Shown here: piece after piece, positions 1 through 6,442 of the stretch
How the letters are laid out: every line of letters starts with the position of its first letter
Numbering within the stretch: position 1 is the stretch's first letter
Position numbers and translations under genes: made by a program
Source: DATARH01 sp050246595
Lineage (GTDB): Bacteria; Pseudomonadota; Alphaproteobacteria; ATCC43930; CGMCC-115725
Direction of reading: 5' to 3'
Assembly: GCA_050246595.1 (NCBI GenBank)
Contig: JBFWVT010000103.1
Location: forward strand, 1-14,907
DNA length: 14,907 nucleotides
The notes under the pieces: model-generated
Seen by the model: the letters and a program-made list of their open reading frames with translations, nothing else
Databases searched by the model: none
What the model was told of the DNA's origin: nothing

Positions 1-114
1 TGCTGCTTCAGCAAACTCAAGCAGTTCCGACGTGTCGCCACCCGCTTTGAAAAGACTGCCAGACATTACCTCGCCGTCGTCACCCTCGCCGCTATCGTCC
101 TCTGGCTACGCTGA
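1..114 (+). CDS. IS5-family transposase, C-terminal end (partial, runs off left edge)
   Basis: Reading frame 1 is open from base 1 to a TGA at 112-114 and encodes 37 residues. They start CCFSKLKQFRRVATRFEKTA and end in a hydrophobic helix closing with IVLWLR. The pattern F-x-K-L-K-x-F-R-R-V-A-T-R-[FY]-[ED]-K followed by a final helix ending in W-[LI]-R is the usual C-terminus of IS5-family (IS1031/IS427-like) DDE transposases. The F..KLK.FR..ATR block carries the basic residues near the last catalytic acid. Only the end of the gene is inside the window, so intactness of the element cannot be judged. I found no convincing terminal inverted repeat between 115 and 246. The family call is fairly secure; the subgroup is not. 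Confidence 0.8.
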   Translation, partial: CCFSKLKQFRRVATRFEKTARHYLAVVTLAAIVLWLR

Positions 115-246
115 ATGTCCACAGAACTTCGACCGCCCGCAGCTGCGGCGAAAGAGCGCCGTGAAAATTGCCGTAATCGTGCGGTGTCCTGCACCCTCGT
201 CAATAGGCGGACAAGTGTGGGTGGCGACCGGCACCGGCCGGCTGTA
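115..246. other. Gap between the IS remnant and the SDR gene
   Basis: This 132-base stretch lies between the transposase stop and the convergent SDR stop. It should contain the right end of the insertion sequence. A short GC palindrome (CCGCAGCTGCGG, about 141-152) and the self-complementary CCGGCACCGGCCGG run near 229-242 are the only structures seen. Neither has a T-tract, so no terminator can be claimed. Short open frames here look like shadows. Confidence 0.4.
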
Positions 247-1011
247 TCACACGATCATCGTGCCGCCATCGACGACGATCGTCTGGCCGGTGATGTAGGC
301 GCCGGCGCGCGAAGCCAGCAACAGCGCAGCGCCGGCCATATCCTCGGGCTGGCCCAGGCGGCGCAGCGGGGTCTCAGCCTCGCGACGGGCCCGACGTTCC
401 GGATTTTCGTAGAGCGCACGGGCGAAATCGGTCACGACCAGCCCCGGCGCGATGCAGTTGACGCGGATGCCGTGCGGACCCCATTCGGCCGCGAGACTGC
501 GGCACAACGCGATATCGGCCGCCTTTGTGACGCCGTACATTGCGATCGCGGTCGATGATTTCAGACCGCCGATCGAGCTGATAAAGATGATCGAGCCGTC
601 GCGCTTGGCCTTCATGTCGGGTACGACCAGCTTCGAGAGCCACAGATTGCTCAATACGTTGTTGGTCATCATCCGCTCGAAGACCTGGTCGGTCAGCGCT
701 TCGAGCGAGCCGTAATGCGGGTTGATCGCCGCGTTGCAGACAAGAATGTCGATCCCGCCCCACTCTTCGCGGGTTTTCGCGACGAGGTTTTCGATCTGCG
801 CCTTGTCGGAGATGCGCGCGGCGATGACGATCGCCTCGCCGCCCCTGGCGCGGATCGCCGCCGCGACCTCCTCGCACCGTTCCTGGTTGCGCGACGAGAT
901 CACGACCCTGGCCCCGGCATCGGCGAATGCTTCGGCAATCGCCCGGCCGATGCCGCGCGAAGAGCCGGTGATGATCGCCGCCTTTCCGGTGAGGTCGAAT
1001 AAATTCATCAT
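247..1011 (-). CDS. SDR-family NAD(P)-dependent oxidoreductase
   Basis: This is a 254-residue classical short-chain dehydrogenase/reductase, a normal length for the family, expected to be a cytosolic alcohol/ketone oxidoreductase. Visible motifs are the glycine-rich nucleotide loop TGSSRGIG (15-22), NAA (93-95), the structural Asn in NNV (117-119), active-site Ser 145/146 and the catalytic pair Tyr159-x3-Lys163 (YGVTK). The C-terminal GQTIVVDGG (242-250) is typical of FabG-like members. SSRN at the end of the second strand (39-42) places an Arg where NADP-preferring members often have one; this is suggestive only. Two ATGs are adjacent (1011 and 1008) behind a weak AAGAAAG, so the start is uncertain by one codon. 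It lies 23 bases downstream of the VOC gene on the same strand, probably as an operon. The substrate is unknown. Confidence 0.93.
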   Translation of the reverse strand: MMNLFDLTGKAAIITGSSRGIGRAIAEAFADAGARVVISSRNQERCEEVAAAIRARGGEAIVIAARISDKAQIENLVAKTREEWGGIDILVCNAAINPHYGSLEALTDQVFERMMTNNVLSNLWLSKLVVPDMKAKRDGSIIFISSIGGLKSSTAIAMYGVTKAADIALCRSLAAEWGPHGIRVNCIAPGLVVTDFARALYENPERRARREAETPLRRLGQPEDMAGAALLLASRAGAYITGQTIVVDGGTMIV

Positions 1012-1034
1012 CAGCTTTCTTTATCGATTGATGC

Positions 1035-2306
1035 TCAACCGAACGGTCCCTGGAACACCTGATCGACATAAGTATCGCCGAGCGGCTCCAGCGCCTCGGG
1101 CCAATCGCCGGTCACAAGGCGGCGCGCCGAGGCCGGGCGCACCTTTCCGTCCCAGCCGATCTGCTCCATGTAGTAATAGAGCTGGATGCAGTGGCCGTCC
1201 GGGTCGAGGGCGAAGGTCGCGTAATCGATCCCCGGATAGAGTTCGGGTGGCAGGTCGATGAGCGTGCAGCCCTGCGATTTCAGGAAATCGATCGCTTCGC
1301 GCAATTGTGCGTAATTGGCCAGCTCGACACCGAACGACAGGCAGGTCGTGTGCCGGCTGAGACCAAGAACATCGCGCAATTCCCTGGGATACAGTGCGAT
1401 ACTGTGGTGCTCGGCGCCGGTGCGCAGAAAGACGCAGCGGGCGCCGCGATAAACGCTCTCTTCGCTTTTTGTCAGGCCGAGATGGCGGGTGTAGAAGGCC
1501 TCGGCGCGGTCGACATCCTCGACCAACAGCCGCACCGGGCCGATCTTTGTGATCTTGAACGGGCGCGGCAGCAATACGCCGTCGACATCGTAGGTCTTGC
1601 CGCCATTCGGCCCCCTCACCCTACCCTCTCCCCCAGTGGGGGAGAGGGTAGGGTGAGGGGGTAGGGTCGGGCGGTGGCCGGAAAAGATGTCGATGCCTTT
1701 TTGCTGCGCCTCGGCGATCTCGGCGGCCTCCGACATCTGCGGCAGCTCCGGCTTTTCACGAAACCCGCGATAATACATTGCGCGCGGCTTCGATTCCTGG
1801 TTCCAGCCGATCTGCTCGATGCCATAGTACAATTCGTTGGTGTGCCCGTCCGGGTCGTAGACATAGGTGTGCCAGTTGCTGCCGGGCATATCGCGGCCGA
1901 CGCGCTGGATGCGCACCTGCTGCTTCTCGAAATAGCCGTAGGCCTCGACGATCTCCCTGAGGCTGCCGCATTGCCAGGTGATCTGGTTAATCGTGACCTC
2001 GGGCGCGAATTGGCGGTCGGCGCGCTGGTCCATGACCGGCTTGGAGAACAGCACAATCGCATGGTGGTCGGTGCCGTAGCGCATGAAATAACCGTGACAG
2101 TCGCCGAACCCGGCCTCTTTCGGAAACCACGGGGCACCGGAGAAATCCGCCTCATCGGCCACGGTGAAGCCCAGCAGATCGCCGTAGAAATGGCGCGCCT
2201 CTTCGAGCCGGGTCACATTGAACCCGAAATGCCCGAGCCGGCGGATCTTGAACGGCCGGTCGAGCAGGATGCCGCCGACATTGTAGCGGTGACCAGTTGA
2301 CGACAT
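1035..2306 (-). CDS. Duplicated-domain VOC (glyoxalase/extradiol dioxygenase-fold) protein
   Basis: The protein has 423 residues. The start is the ATG at 2306, preceded by GGGAGG seven bases upstream, rather than the longer open frame reaching 2471. Two homologous VOC units are visible, about 8-180 and 239-395. Each opens with Y-[ND]-V-x-G-[IV]-L-L-x-R-P-F-K-I and closes with DPDGH-x3-LYY-x2-EQIGW, so the protein arose by whole-unit duplication. In unit 1 the metal ligand positions look intact: His26, His81/82 and Glu158. In unit 2 they are Pro257, His300/301 and Gln375, so only unit 1 should bind metal. VOC enzymes include extradiol ring-cleaving dioxygenases and glyoxalases; a dioxygenase-like role fits best but is inference. 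Residues 216-232 in the linker are encoded by a palindromic element. It is co-directional with the downstream SDR gene and divergent from the cupin gene. Confidence 0.88.
   Translation of the reverse strand: MSSTGHRYNVGGILLDRPFKIRRLGHFGFNVTRLEEARHFYGDLLGFTVADEADFSGAPWFPKEAGFGDCHGYFMRYGTDHHAIVLFSKPVMDQRADRQFAPEVTINQITWQCGSLREIVEAYGYFEKQQVRIQRVGRDMPGSNWHTYVYDPDGHTNELYYGIEQIGWNQESKPRAMYYRGFREKPELPQMSEAAEIAEAQQKGIDIFSGHRPTLPPHPTLSPTGGEGRVRGPNGGKTYDVDGVLLPRPFKITKIGPVRLLVEDVDRAEAFYTRHLGLTKSEESVYRGARCVFLRTGAEHHSIALYPRELRDVLGLSRHTTCLSFGVELANYAQLREAIDFLKSQGCTLIDLPPELYPGIDYATFALDPDGHCIQLYYYMEQIGWDGKVRPASARRLVTGDWPEALEPLGDTYVDQVFQGPFG
1611..1661. repeat. 51-bp palindromic element in frame inside the VOC gene
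   Basis: The two 24-base arms (1611-1634 and 1638-1661) are perfectly complementary around a 3-base AGT centre. The arms consist of C-runs separated by TCA, TA and TCT. The unit is 51 bases, exactly 17 codons, and encodes residues 216-232 of the VOC protein (PPHPTLSPTGGEGRVRG) without disturbing the frame. Similar C/G-rich palindromes are common between alphaproteobacterial genes. Insertion in frame between two domains parallels the Rickettsia palindromic elements in principle, but this is a different sequence. Confidence 0.9.
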
Positions 2307-2428
2307 TACGGTCCTCCCGGCGGGAATGCCAAACGCCTCCGAAGCCGCATTATACGAGGTTTCGGGCACGGTTGACAGAAGCCACCGGCCGGCGCTTCGA
2401 TCGCGGCGAACCGCCGAGGAGACGCAAT
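2307..2428. promoter_or_regulatory. Divergent promoter region between the VOC and cupin genes
   Basis: This 122-base region separates two divergently read genes and should hold both promoters. On the minus strand there is a perfect TATAAT (2354-2349), 43 bases from the VOC start codon. The sequence upstream is CTGTCA at 2378-2373 with an 18-base spacer, a weak -35. On the plus strand TTGACA at 2372-2377 is a perfect -35, but the matching -10 (TTCGAT, 2396-2401, spacer 18) is poor. The two candidate -35 boxes overlap, so the two promoters might compete. No clear operator palindrome was seen. Confidence 0.4.
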
Positions 2429-2953
2429 ATGACCATCGCCCGGCATGAGATGCCGCCCGAAATCGCCGCAATGTCTCTGGAGGAGATCGCCGATCGCCAT
2501 ATCGGCCGGTTCCGCGACAAAAAGGCCGACTGGAACGCCTTTGAGGACGCCAGGATCGACGGCCATCGCCGGGCGCAGCACCGCTTTATCGGCGCCGGCG
2601 GCTCCGGCAAGCACGACGATCCCGATACGATCCCGGCGCGCGGCTTTACGCTCAGCATCATGTACGTGCCGCCGGGCCAGGGAAACGCGGCGCATACGCA
2701 TGAGGTCGAGGAGGTGTTTTTCGTCCTGCAAGGGCATCTGACCGTGTTTTTGCAGGACGAGACCGGCCGCCGCATCGACCGCAAGCTCGGGAGATGGGAG
2801 TGCATCGCCTGCCCGCCCGGGGTCATCCACGGTTTCCACAATGACGGGCTGGAGCCGGTCTATATGCAGGTCATGCTCGGCCGCGCCCGCCCGGAGGCGA
2901 TGGGCTATGCCGACGACGATCTCTATCGCCGGCGCGAGGAACATCTGCGCTGA
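2429..2953 (+). CDS. Cupin-domain protein
   Basis: The product has 174 residues. The ATG at 2429 is chosen because GAGGAG at 2416-2421 sits seven bases upstream; the open frame extends back to 2297 but that part looks non-coding. It carries a single conserved cupin barrel. Motif 1 contains H89-T-H91 and E94/E95 followed by FFVLQG. Motif 2 is CPPGVIHGFHN with His134. These supply the usual three-His/one-Glu metal site. The first 70 residues are helical and charged and have no motif I recognise. Cupins of this size include dioxygenases, isomerases and small-molecule binding proteins. The gene is divergent from the VOC-SDR pair, which suggests a shared pathway. It ends three bases from the convergent histidine phosphatase stop. 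Confidence 0.88.
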   Translation: MTIARHEMPPEIAAMSLEEIADRHIGRFRDKKADWNAFEDARIDGHRRAQHRFIGAGGSGKHDDPDTIPARGFTLSIMYVPPGQGNAAHTHEVEEVFFVLQGHLTVFLQDETGRRIDRKLGRWECIACPPGVIHGFHNDGLEPVYMQVMLGRARPEAMGYADDDLYRRREEHLR

Positions 2954-2956
2954 GGA

Positions 2957-3556
2957 TCACCCGATCCAGAGCCGCTCGTTGATCGAGACGACGCGGATGC
3001 CGCCGACGTCGATGCGGATCGTGCTCAGAGACCCCTGCGCGACCTCGATGCGGCCGTAGAAGTCGAGCGGCATGCCGAGCGCGAAAACCAGCGCCGAGCG
3101 GATCACGTCGCCGTGGCTGACGATGACCGAAGCCGCGTCGCGGTGCCGATCGCCGATTTCGAGCATTGCCTCGACGGTACGGAACTGCACCGCGCGCATC
3201 GTTTCGCCGCCGGGGATTCGCGACAGGCTGCGATGCTGGCTCCACGAGCGCCAGCGCGGATCGGCGCGGATCGAATCAAAGGTCGTGCCGGTCCACTCGC
3301 CGAAATCGAGTTCCATCAGATCGTCGCGAAACTCGATCGGCAACCCCAGCCGCTCGGACAGCAACTCTGCACTCTCGCGGGTGCGCTGCAACGGGCTGGC
3401 GTAGAGCGCGGCGATGTTTGCGCCGGCAAGGCGTTCGGCGACGGCGGCGATCTCGGCCCGGCCGCGCTCGGTCAGGCCGACACCGGGCGTGCGCCCGGCC
3501 AGAACGCCGCCGCCAAGATTGTGCTGGCCGTGACGCAGCAGGTATAGCAGCGCCAT
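2957..3556 (-). CDS. Histidine phosphatase (phosphoglycerate mutase-like)
   Basis: The protein has 199 residues and a typical size for the branch 1 histidine phosphatase superfamily. It begins MALLYLLRHGQHN, placing the phospho-accepting His9 in the RHG motif. Arg58 in SPLQRTR, Glu82 in MELDFGEW and His148 in VSHGD complete the catalytic set. The start is the ATG at 3556; the longer open frame to 3685 would translate the palindromic element. The ATG lies five bases past the end of the serine hydrolase TGA (3561-3563), four bases between them, so translational coupling is likely. The Shine-Dalgarno match is weak. The substrate could be a phosphosugar, a nucleotide or a cofactor intermediate; nothing in the sequence decides. 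Confidence 0.92.
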   Translation of the reverse strand: MALLYLLRHGQHNLGGGVLAGRTPGVGLTERGRAEIAAVAERLAGANIAALYASPLQRTRESAELLSERLGLPIEFRDDLMELDFGEWTGTTFDSIRADPRWRSWSQHRSLSRIPGGETMRAVQFRTVEAMLEIGDRHRDAASVIVSHGDVIRSALVFALGMPLDFYGRIEVAQGSLSTIRIDVGGIRVVSINERLWIG

Positions 3557-3560
3557 CGTC

Positions 3561-4802
3561 TCAGCGCGCCTCGGCCAGCCCCCACCCTGACCCTCCCCCG
3601 CCTGCGGGGGAGGGGAGGGTGGGGGCAAGCGCGTACACGCCGCGCTCGAACTCGCCGCAGAGTCGCAGCATCGCCGGGTCGGCAAACGGCAGCATCTGGG
3701 TCAGGATCACGCCCGCGATCCGCCGCACCGGATCGAGCCAGTAATAGCTGTTGAAGATGCCCGCCCAGCTGACCGTGCCGGGGCTGCGGCCGTTCGGTCC
3801 GGACGTTACGTTGATCATGTAGCCGAGACCCCAGCGGATCGGCGCGCCCGGAAACAGGTCGAGAATGTTGGCCCATTCCGGCACGATGCTGCGCAATACG
3901 CCGCAAGGCAGATCGCCGACATGGTTTTTGTTCATCAGCGCGACCGTCTCCGGCCGCAGGATGCGCGCGCCGTGCAATGTGCCGCCATGCAGCAGCATTT
4001 CGAGAAAGGTCAGATAATCGCGCGCGCTCGAATGCAGCCCGCCGCCGCCGGCCCAGAATTCGGGCACAAACGGTTCCGGTATCGGCTGCGGTTCGAGCCT
4101 GCCGTCGGGGTGCTTTTGGTGTACGCGCGCCTGCCGCGCCCGCTGCTCCGGGGTCGTCGCAAAGCCGGTATCGGTCATTCCGAGAGGGGAAAAAATCCTG
4201 TCGCGCAGCACGGCGTCGAGCTTTCGGCCGGACACGGCTTCGACAATGCGGCCGACCCAGTCGATATTGATGCCGTACTCCCAGCGCTCGCCGGGATCGA
4301 AGGCAAGCGGCTGACGCAACGCGGCGAGCTTTCCGGTCGCCGTGACCGGCATGCCGGTCGTCTCGACATGGCGCCGCGTGTTCGGGTTTATCCAATCGTA
4401 GGTGAACCCGGCCGTGTGGGTCAGCAGATGCTTCAGCGTGATCGGGCGCTTGGCCGGGCGCAAAAGCGGCTTGCCGGCTGCATCGAAATCCGCAAGCACC
4501 TGCGGCATGGCCAAGGCCGGCTCACCGATGTCTGGCACCGGCGAATCGAGGCCGAGACAGCCCTCCTCGACAAGCTGCATCGCCGCGACCGACGTGACCG
4601 CCTTGGTCATCGAGGCGATCCGAAATACCGTGTCCGGCGTCATCGCCGGGCCGTTTTCGACGTCGCGCAACCCGAACGCGCCCTCATAGAGGAGGCCGGC
4701 CTCGCTCGCAGCCATTGCAACGACGCCCGGCATCTCGCGCGCCTCGACCGCGCGGCGCAGCGCCGCGTCGATGCGTTCCTGCAATTCGGCCCGACCGGTC
4801 AT
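3561..4802 (-). CDS. Serine hydrolase of the beta-lactamase/esterase (class C-like) family
   Basis: This is a 413-residue protein starting at the ATG at 4802, which follows a strong GGGAGGA about five bases upstream. The catalytic S64-M-T-K67 (SxxK) motif, Tyr176 in WEYGIN and a late SWAG-x3-SYYWLDP block match the EstB/class C beta-lactamase-like esterase group, which hydrolyses esters or amides through the Ser nucleophile. LTHTAGF (127-133) is the usual flank of these enzymes. No signal peptide is evident, so a cytosolic esterase is more likely than a periplasmic beta-lactamase. The native fold appears to end near RGVYA (about residue 390). The last roughly 21 residues, PTLPSPAGGGGSGWG and LAEAR, derive mostly from a palindromic element. 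It is probably co-transcribed with the histidine phosphatase that follows. Confidence 0.9.
   Translation of the reverse strand: MTGRAELQERIDAALRRAVEAREMPGVVAMAASEAGLLYEGAFGLRDVENGPAMTPDTVFRIASMTKAVTSVAAMQLVEEGCLGLDSPVPDIGEPALAMPQVLADFDAAGKPLLRPAKRPITLKHLLTHTAGFTYDWINPNTRRHVETTGMPVTATGKLAALRQPLAFDPGERWEYGINIDWVGRIVEAVSGRKLDAVLRDRIFSPLGMTDTGFATTPEQRARQARVHQKHPDGRLEPQPIPEPFVPEFWAGGGGLHSSARDYLTFLEMLLHGGTLHGARILRPETVALMNKNHVGDLPCGVLRSIVPEWANILDLFPGAPIRWGLGYMINVTSGPNGRSPGTVSWAGIFNSYYWLDPVRRIAGVILTQMLPFADPAMLRLCGEFERGVYALAPTLPSPAGGGGSGWGLAEAR
3579..3625. repeat. Palindromic element at the 3' end of the serine hydrolase gene
   Basis: This is an imperfect inverted repeat of about 47 bases. The left arm (3579-3601) and right arm (3604-3625) pair along their whole length except for one bulge/mismatch near the TGA/TCC segment of the left arm. 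It belongs to the same general class as the element at 1611-1661 (C-runs broken by A, TGA or T) but is not identical to it. Read on the minus strand it encodes the PTLPSPAGGGGSGWG tail of the serine hydrolase. Confidence 0.85.
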
Positions 4803-4953
4803 ACTTCCTCCCACGTTCCCATCAAGTCGCAGTCCCGGCGGAAGCCGGGACCCACAGTTCAAGAGATTCGAACGCGGATAAGTGGACCCCGGCCTTCCCC
4901 ACGGATCAAGTCCGTGGGCTGAAGGCCCACGGGGATGCGATGGTTGTATTAGA
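4803..4953. repeat. Intergenic repeat region with three hairpin-forming segments
   Basis: This gap between the aminotransferase stop and the serine hydrolase start is built of GC-rich inverted repeats. GTCCCGGC (4832-4839) pairs with GCCGGGAC (4844-4851) over a 4-base loop. CCCACGGA (4898-4905) pairs with TCCGTGGG (4911-4918). CCGTGGGC (4912-4919) also pairs with GCCCACGG (4925-4932), so the last two hairpins exclude each other. No T-tract follows on either strand. The GTCCCGGCGGAAGCCGGGAC block and the CACGGATCAAGTCCGTG block look like dispersed alphaproteobacterial intergenic repeats, from memory of similar sequences. They may still act as a transcription or RNA-stability barrier between the two genes. 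Confidence 0.6.
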
Positions 4954-6201
4954 TCAAGGGCGCGGATCGTGCCGCACGTTGCCGCTCTGCTCGGGGATGC
5001 CGAACTGCTCGTAGCAGACCCGCGCGAAACCGGCGACCCCTTCGCGGATCTCGTCCTTTGTCGTCAGCCCGAAACACAGGCGCAGACGCGATTTCGCGGC
5101 CTCGCCGTCGACCGCCCATTCCGGGCCGGGGTTGAACGCAATCCCGGCATTGAGCGCCGGCTGCACGAGCTTGCGCACATCGACCTGATCGGGCAGCTTC
5201 ATCCACAGAAAGATGCCGCCTTTTGGCAGCCACGGCTCGACCGCAGTGCCGAACTCGCGCTCGACCGCCTCGACCATCGTGTCGAGCTTGTCCTTGAGCT
5301 GGGCGCTCAGCTCGCCGACATGATCCTCGAAATGCTGCGAGAAATACTCGGCGACGACCATCTGTTCGAGCGCGCCGGTGCCGCTGTCGCCGGCGGTCTT
5401 GATGGCAATCATGCGGCTCAGGAACTCCCAATCGGCGACGACATAGCCGAGCCGCAATGCCGGAGCCAGCGTCTTCGAGAATGAGCCGATATGAATGACC
5501 CGGCTCGGATCAAGCGAATACAGCGCCGGCGGCGCGCTCATTCTGCCCCATGTCAGATCGGCGTAGCACTCGTCCTCGAAGATCGGGACGCCATACTCGG
5601 CCGCGACAGAGAGGAATTCGTGCCGCCGCTCCAGCGGCATGATGCTGCCGGTCGGGTTCTGGATCGTCGGCACGGTGCAGATGTATTTTGGCCGTGTCCC
5701 CTTGGCCTTCAGGTCGGCGAGGATCTGCTCGAGCGCGTCGATGCGGATGCCGTCATTGTCGAGCGGCGCGCCGACGATATTGACGCCGATCCGGCGCAGC
5801 TTGGTCAGATAACCGCCATAGGTGAATTCTTCGAGGATCACCGTGTCGCCGGGTTCGAGCAGCACCTGATTGATCAGATCGATCGCCTGTCCCGAACCGG
5901 AGGTGATCAGCACGTCGTCGGCGGTGGTCTTGACGCCGCGCCAACCGCCGAGCTTGTCGGCGACAAACTGGCGCAGACCGCGATAGCCCTGCGGCCCCTG
6001 CGCCAGACTGTACAGCGCCAGATCCTGGCCCTCGCGGCGCAGCACGGATTCCGTCGCCTCGATCAGACCCTCGATCGGAATAAGGCTGCGATCGTTGTGG
6101 CCGCCGATAAAATTGTACGTCGCATTGCCGGTCCAGCGCGGCGCCGGGGGCGGCACCTCCTTGCCGAACAGGTTCGGGTAGGCAAAACCGGTGCTGCTCA
6201 C
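4954..6201 (-). CDS. PLP-dependent aminotransferase, class I/II (2-aminoadipate-type)
   Basis: The protein has 415 residues and is a fold-type I PLP enzyme. The Schiff-base Lys243 sits in HIGSFSKTLAP, NPTG (182-185) binds near the cofactor, FEDECYADL (208-216) supplies the ring-contacting Asp/Tyr, and Arg372/374 in SRLRLCF is the likely substrate carboxylate clamp. The sequence style (ALYSLAQGPQGYRGLRQFVA; GSGQAIDLINQVLLEPGD) is that of the LysN/MocR-type aminotransferase domain, but there is no N-terminal winged helix, so it is an enzyme and not a regulator. The chosen start is a GTG at 6201 with AAGGGA upstream; the frame continues to 6486 without recognisable coding. It transfers an amino group to a 2-oxo acid; the exact substrate is unknown. 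It is divergent from the FkbM gene. Confidence 0.9.
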   Translation of the reverse strand: MSSTGFAYPNLFGKEVPPPAPRWTGNATYNFIGGHNDRSLIPIEGLIEATESVLRREGQDLALYSLAQGPQGYRGLRQFVADKLGGWRGVKTTADDVLITSGSGQAIDLINQVLLEPGDTVILEEFTYGGYLTKLRRIGVNIVGAPLDNDGIRIDALEQILADLKAKGTRPKYICTVPTIQNPTGSIMPLERRHEFLSVAAEYGVPIFEDECYADLTWGRMSAPPALYSLDPSRVIHIGSFSKTLAPALRLGYVVADWEFLSRMIAIKTAGDSGTGALEQMVVAEYFSQHFEDHVGELSAQLKDKLDTMVEAVEREFGTAVEPWLPKGGIFLWMKLPDQVDVRKLVQPALNAGIAFNPGPEWAVDGEAAKSRLRLCFGLTTKDEIREGVAGFARVCYEQFGIPEQSGNVRHDPRP

Positions 6202-6442
6202 TGCATGATTCCCTTGTTCGGCCCTTGTCTGTCCGGGCGAACGGCGCGCTTGCAACCGTGCGCCTGCATGCATAGCAGTGCATAGCACAGCCGATCCGCC
6301 CGACCCAACCGATCTTCGGCCGTGCAGCAATGCGCCTCGGCGGCCGGCAGCCGGCACAAGGGCGAAGGGCGTGTGAATTCTGTTGCGGGTCGCTGCGACA
6401 GCCCGGAAGATTGGCGAGGCCCGGCCGGCACCGGGGTGCGGG
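6202..6442. promoter_or_regulatory. Divergent intergenic region, aminotransferase / FkbM gene
   Basis: This 241-base region should contain promoters for both flanking genes. The clearest feature is a direct repeat TGCATAGCA at 6269-6277 and 6279-6287, one helical turn apart and preceded by another TGCA (6265-6268). It sits about 65-85 bases upstream of the aminotransferase GTG. A repeat with a 10-base period on one face of the helix is what an operator looks like, but no regulator can be named. No confident -35/-10 pair was found. Confidence 0.35.

Noticed and set aside
105..136. A one-base frameshift near the transposase stop that would restore a longer C-terminus (reading LNVHRT)
   Set aside because: IS5-family proteins often end at W-L-R as found here. 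Without the intact element no frameshift can be shown.
115..558. A 147-codon open frame on the plus strand overlapping the SDR gene
   Set aside because: It is antisense to a clear SDR with full motifs, is rich in Arg, Ala and Asp with no domain pattern, and is a usual by-product of high GC.
2307..2471. N-terminal extension of the VOC protein by 55 residues
   Set aside because: The ATG at 2306 has a strong GGGAGG site, and the extension would cover the divergent promoter region and the cupin start.
3579..3625. CRISPR-like or intrinsic terminator reading of the C/G-rich palindromes
   Set aside because: There are only single copies without spacers, no T-tract follows either arm, and the units lie inside coding frames.
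3557..3685. N-terminal extension of the histidine phosphatase through the palindromic element
   Set aside because: The family normally starts a few residues before RHG, and the ATG at 3556 does exactly that.
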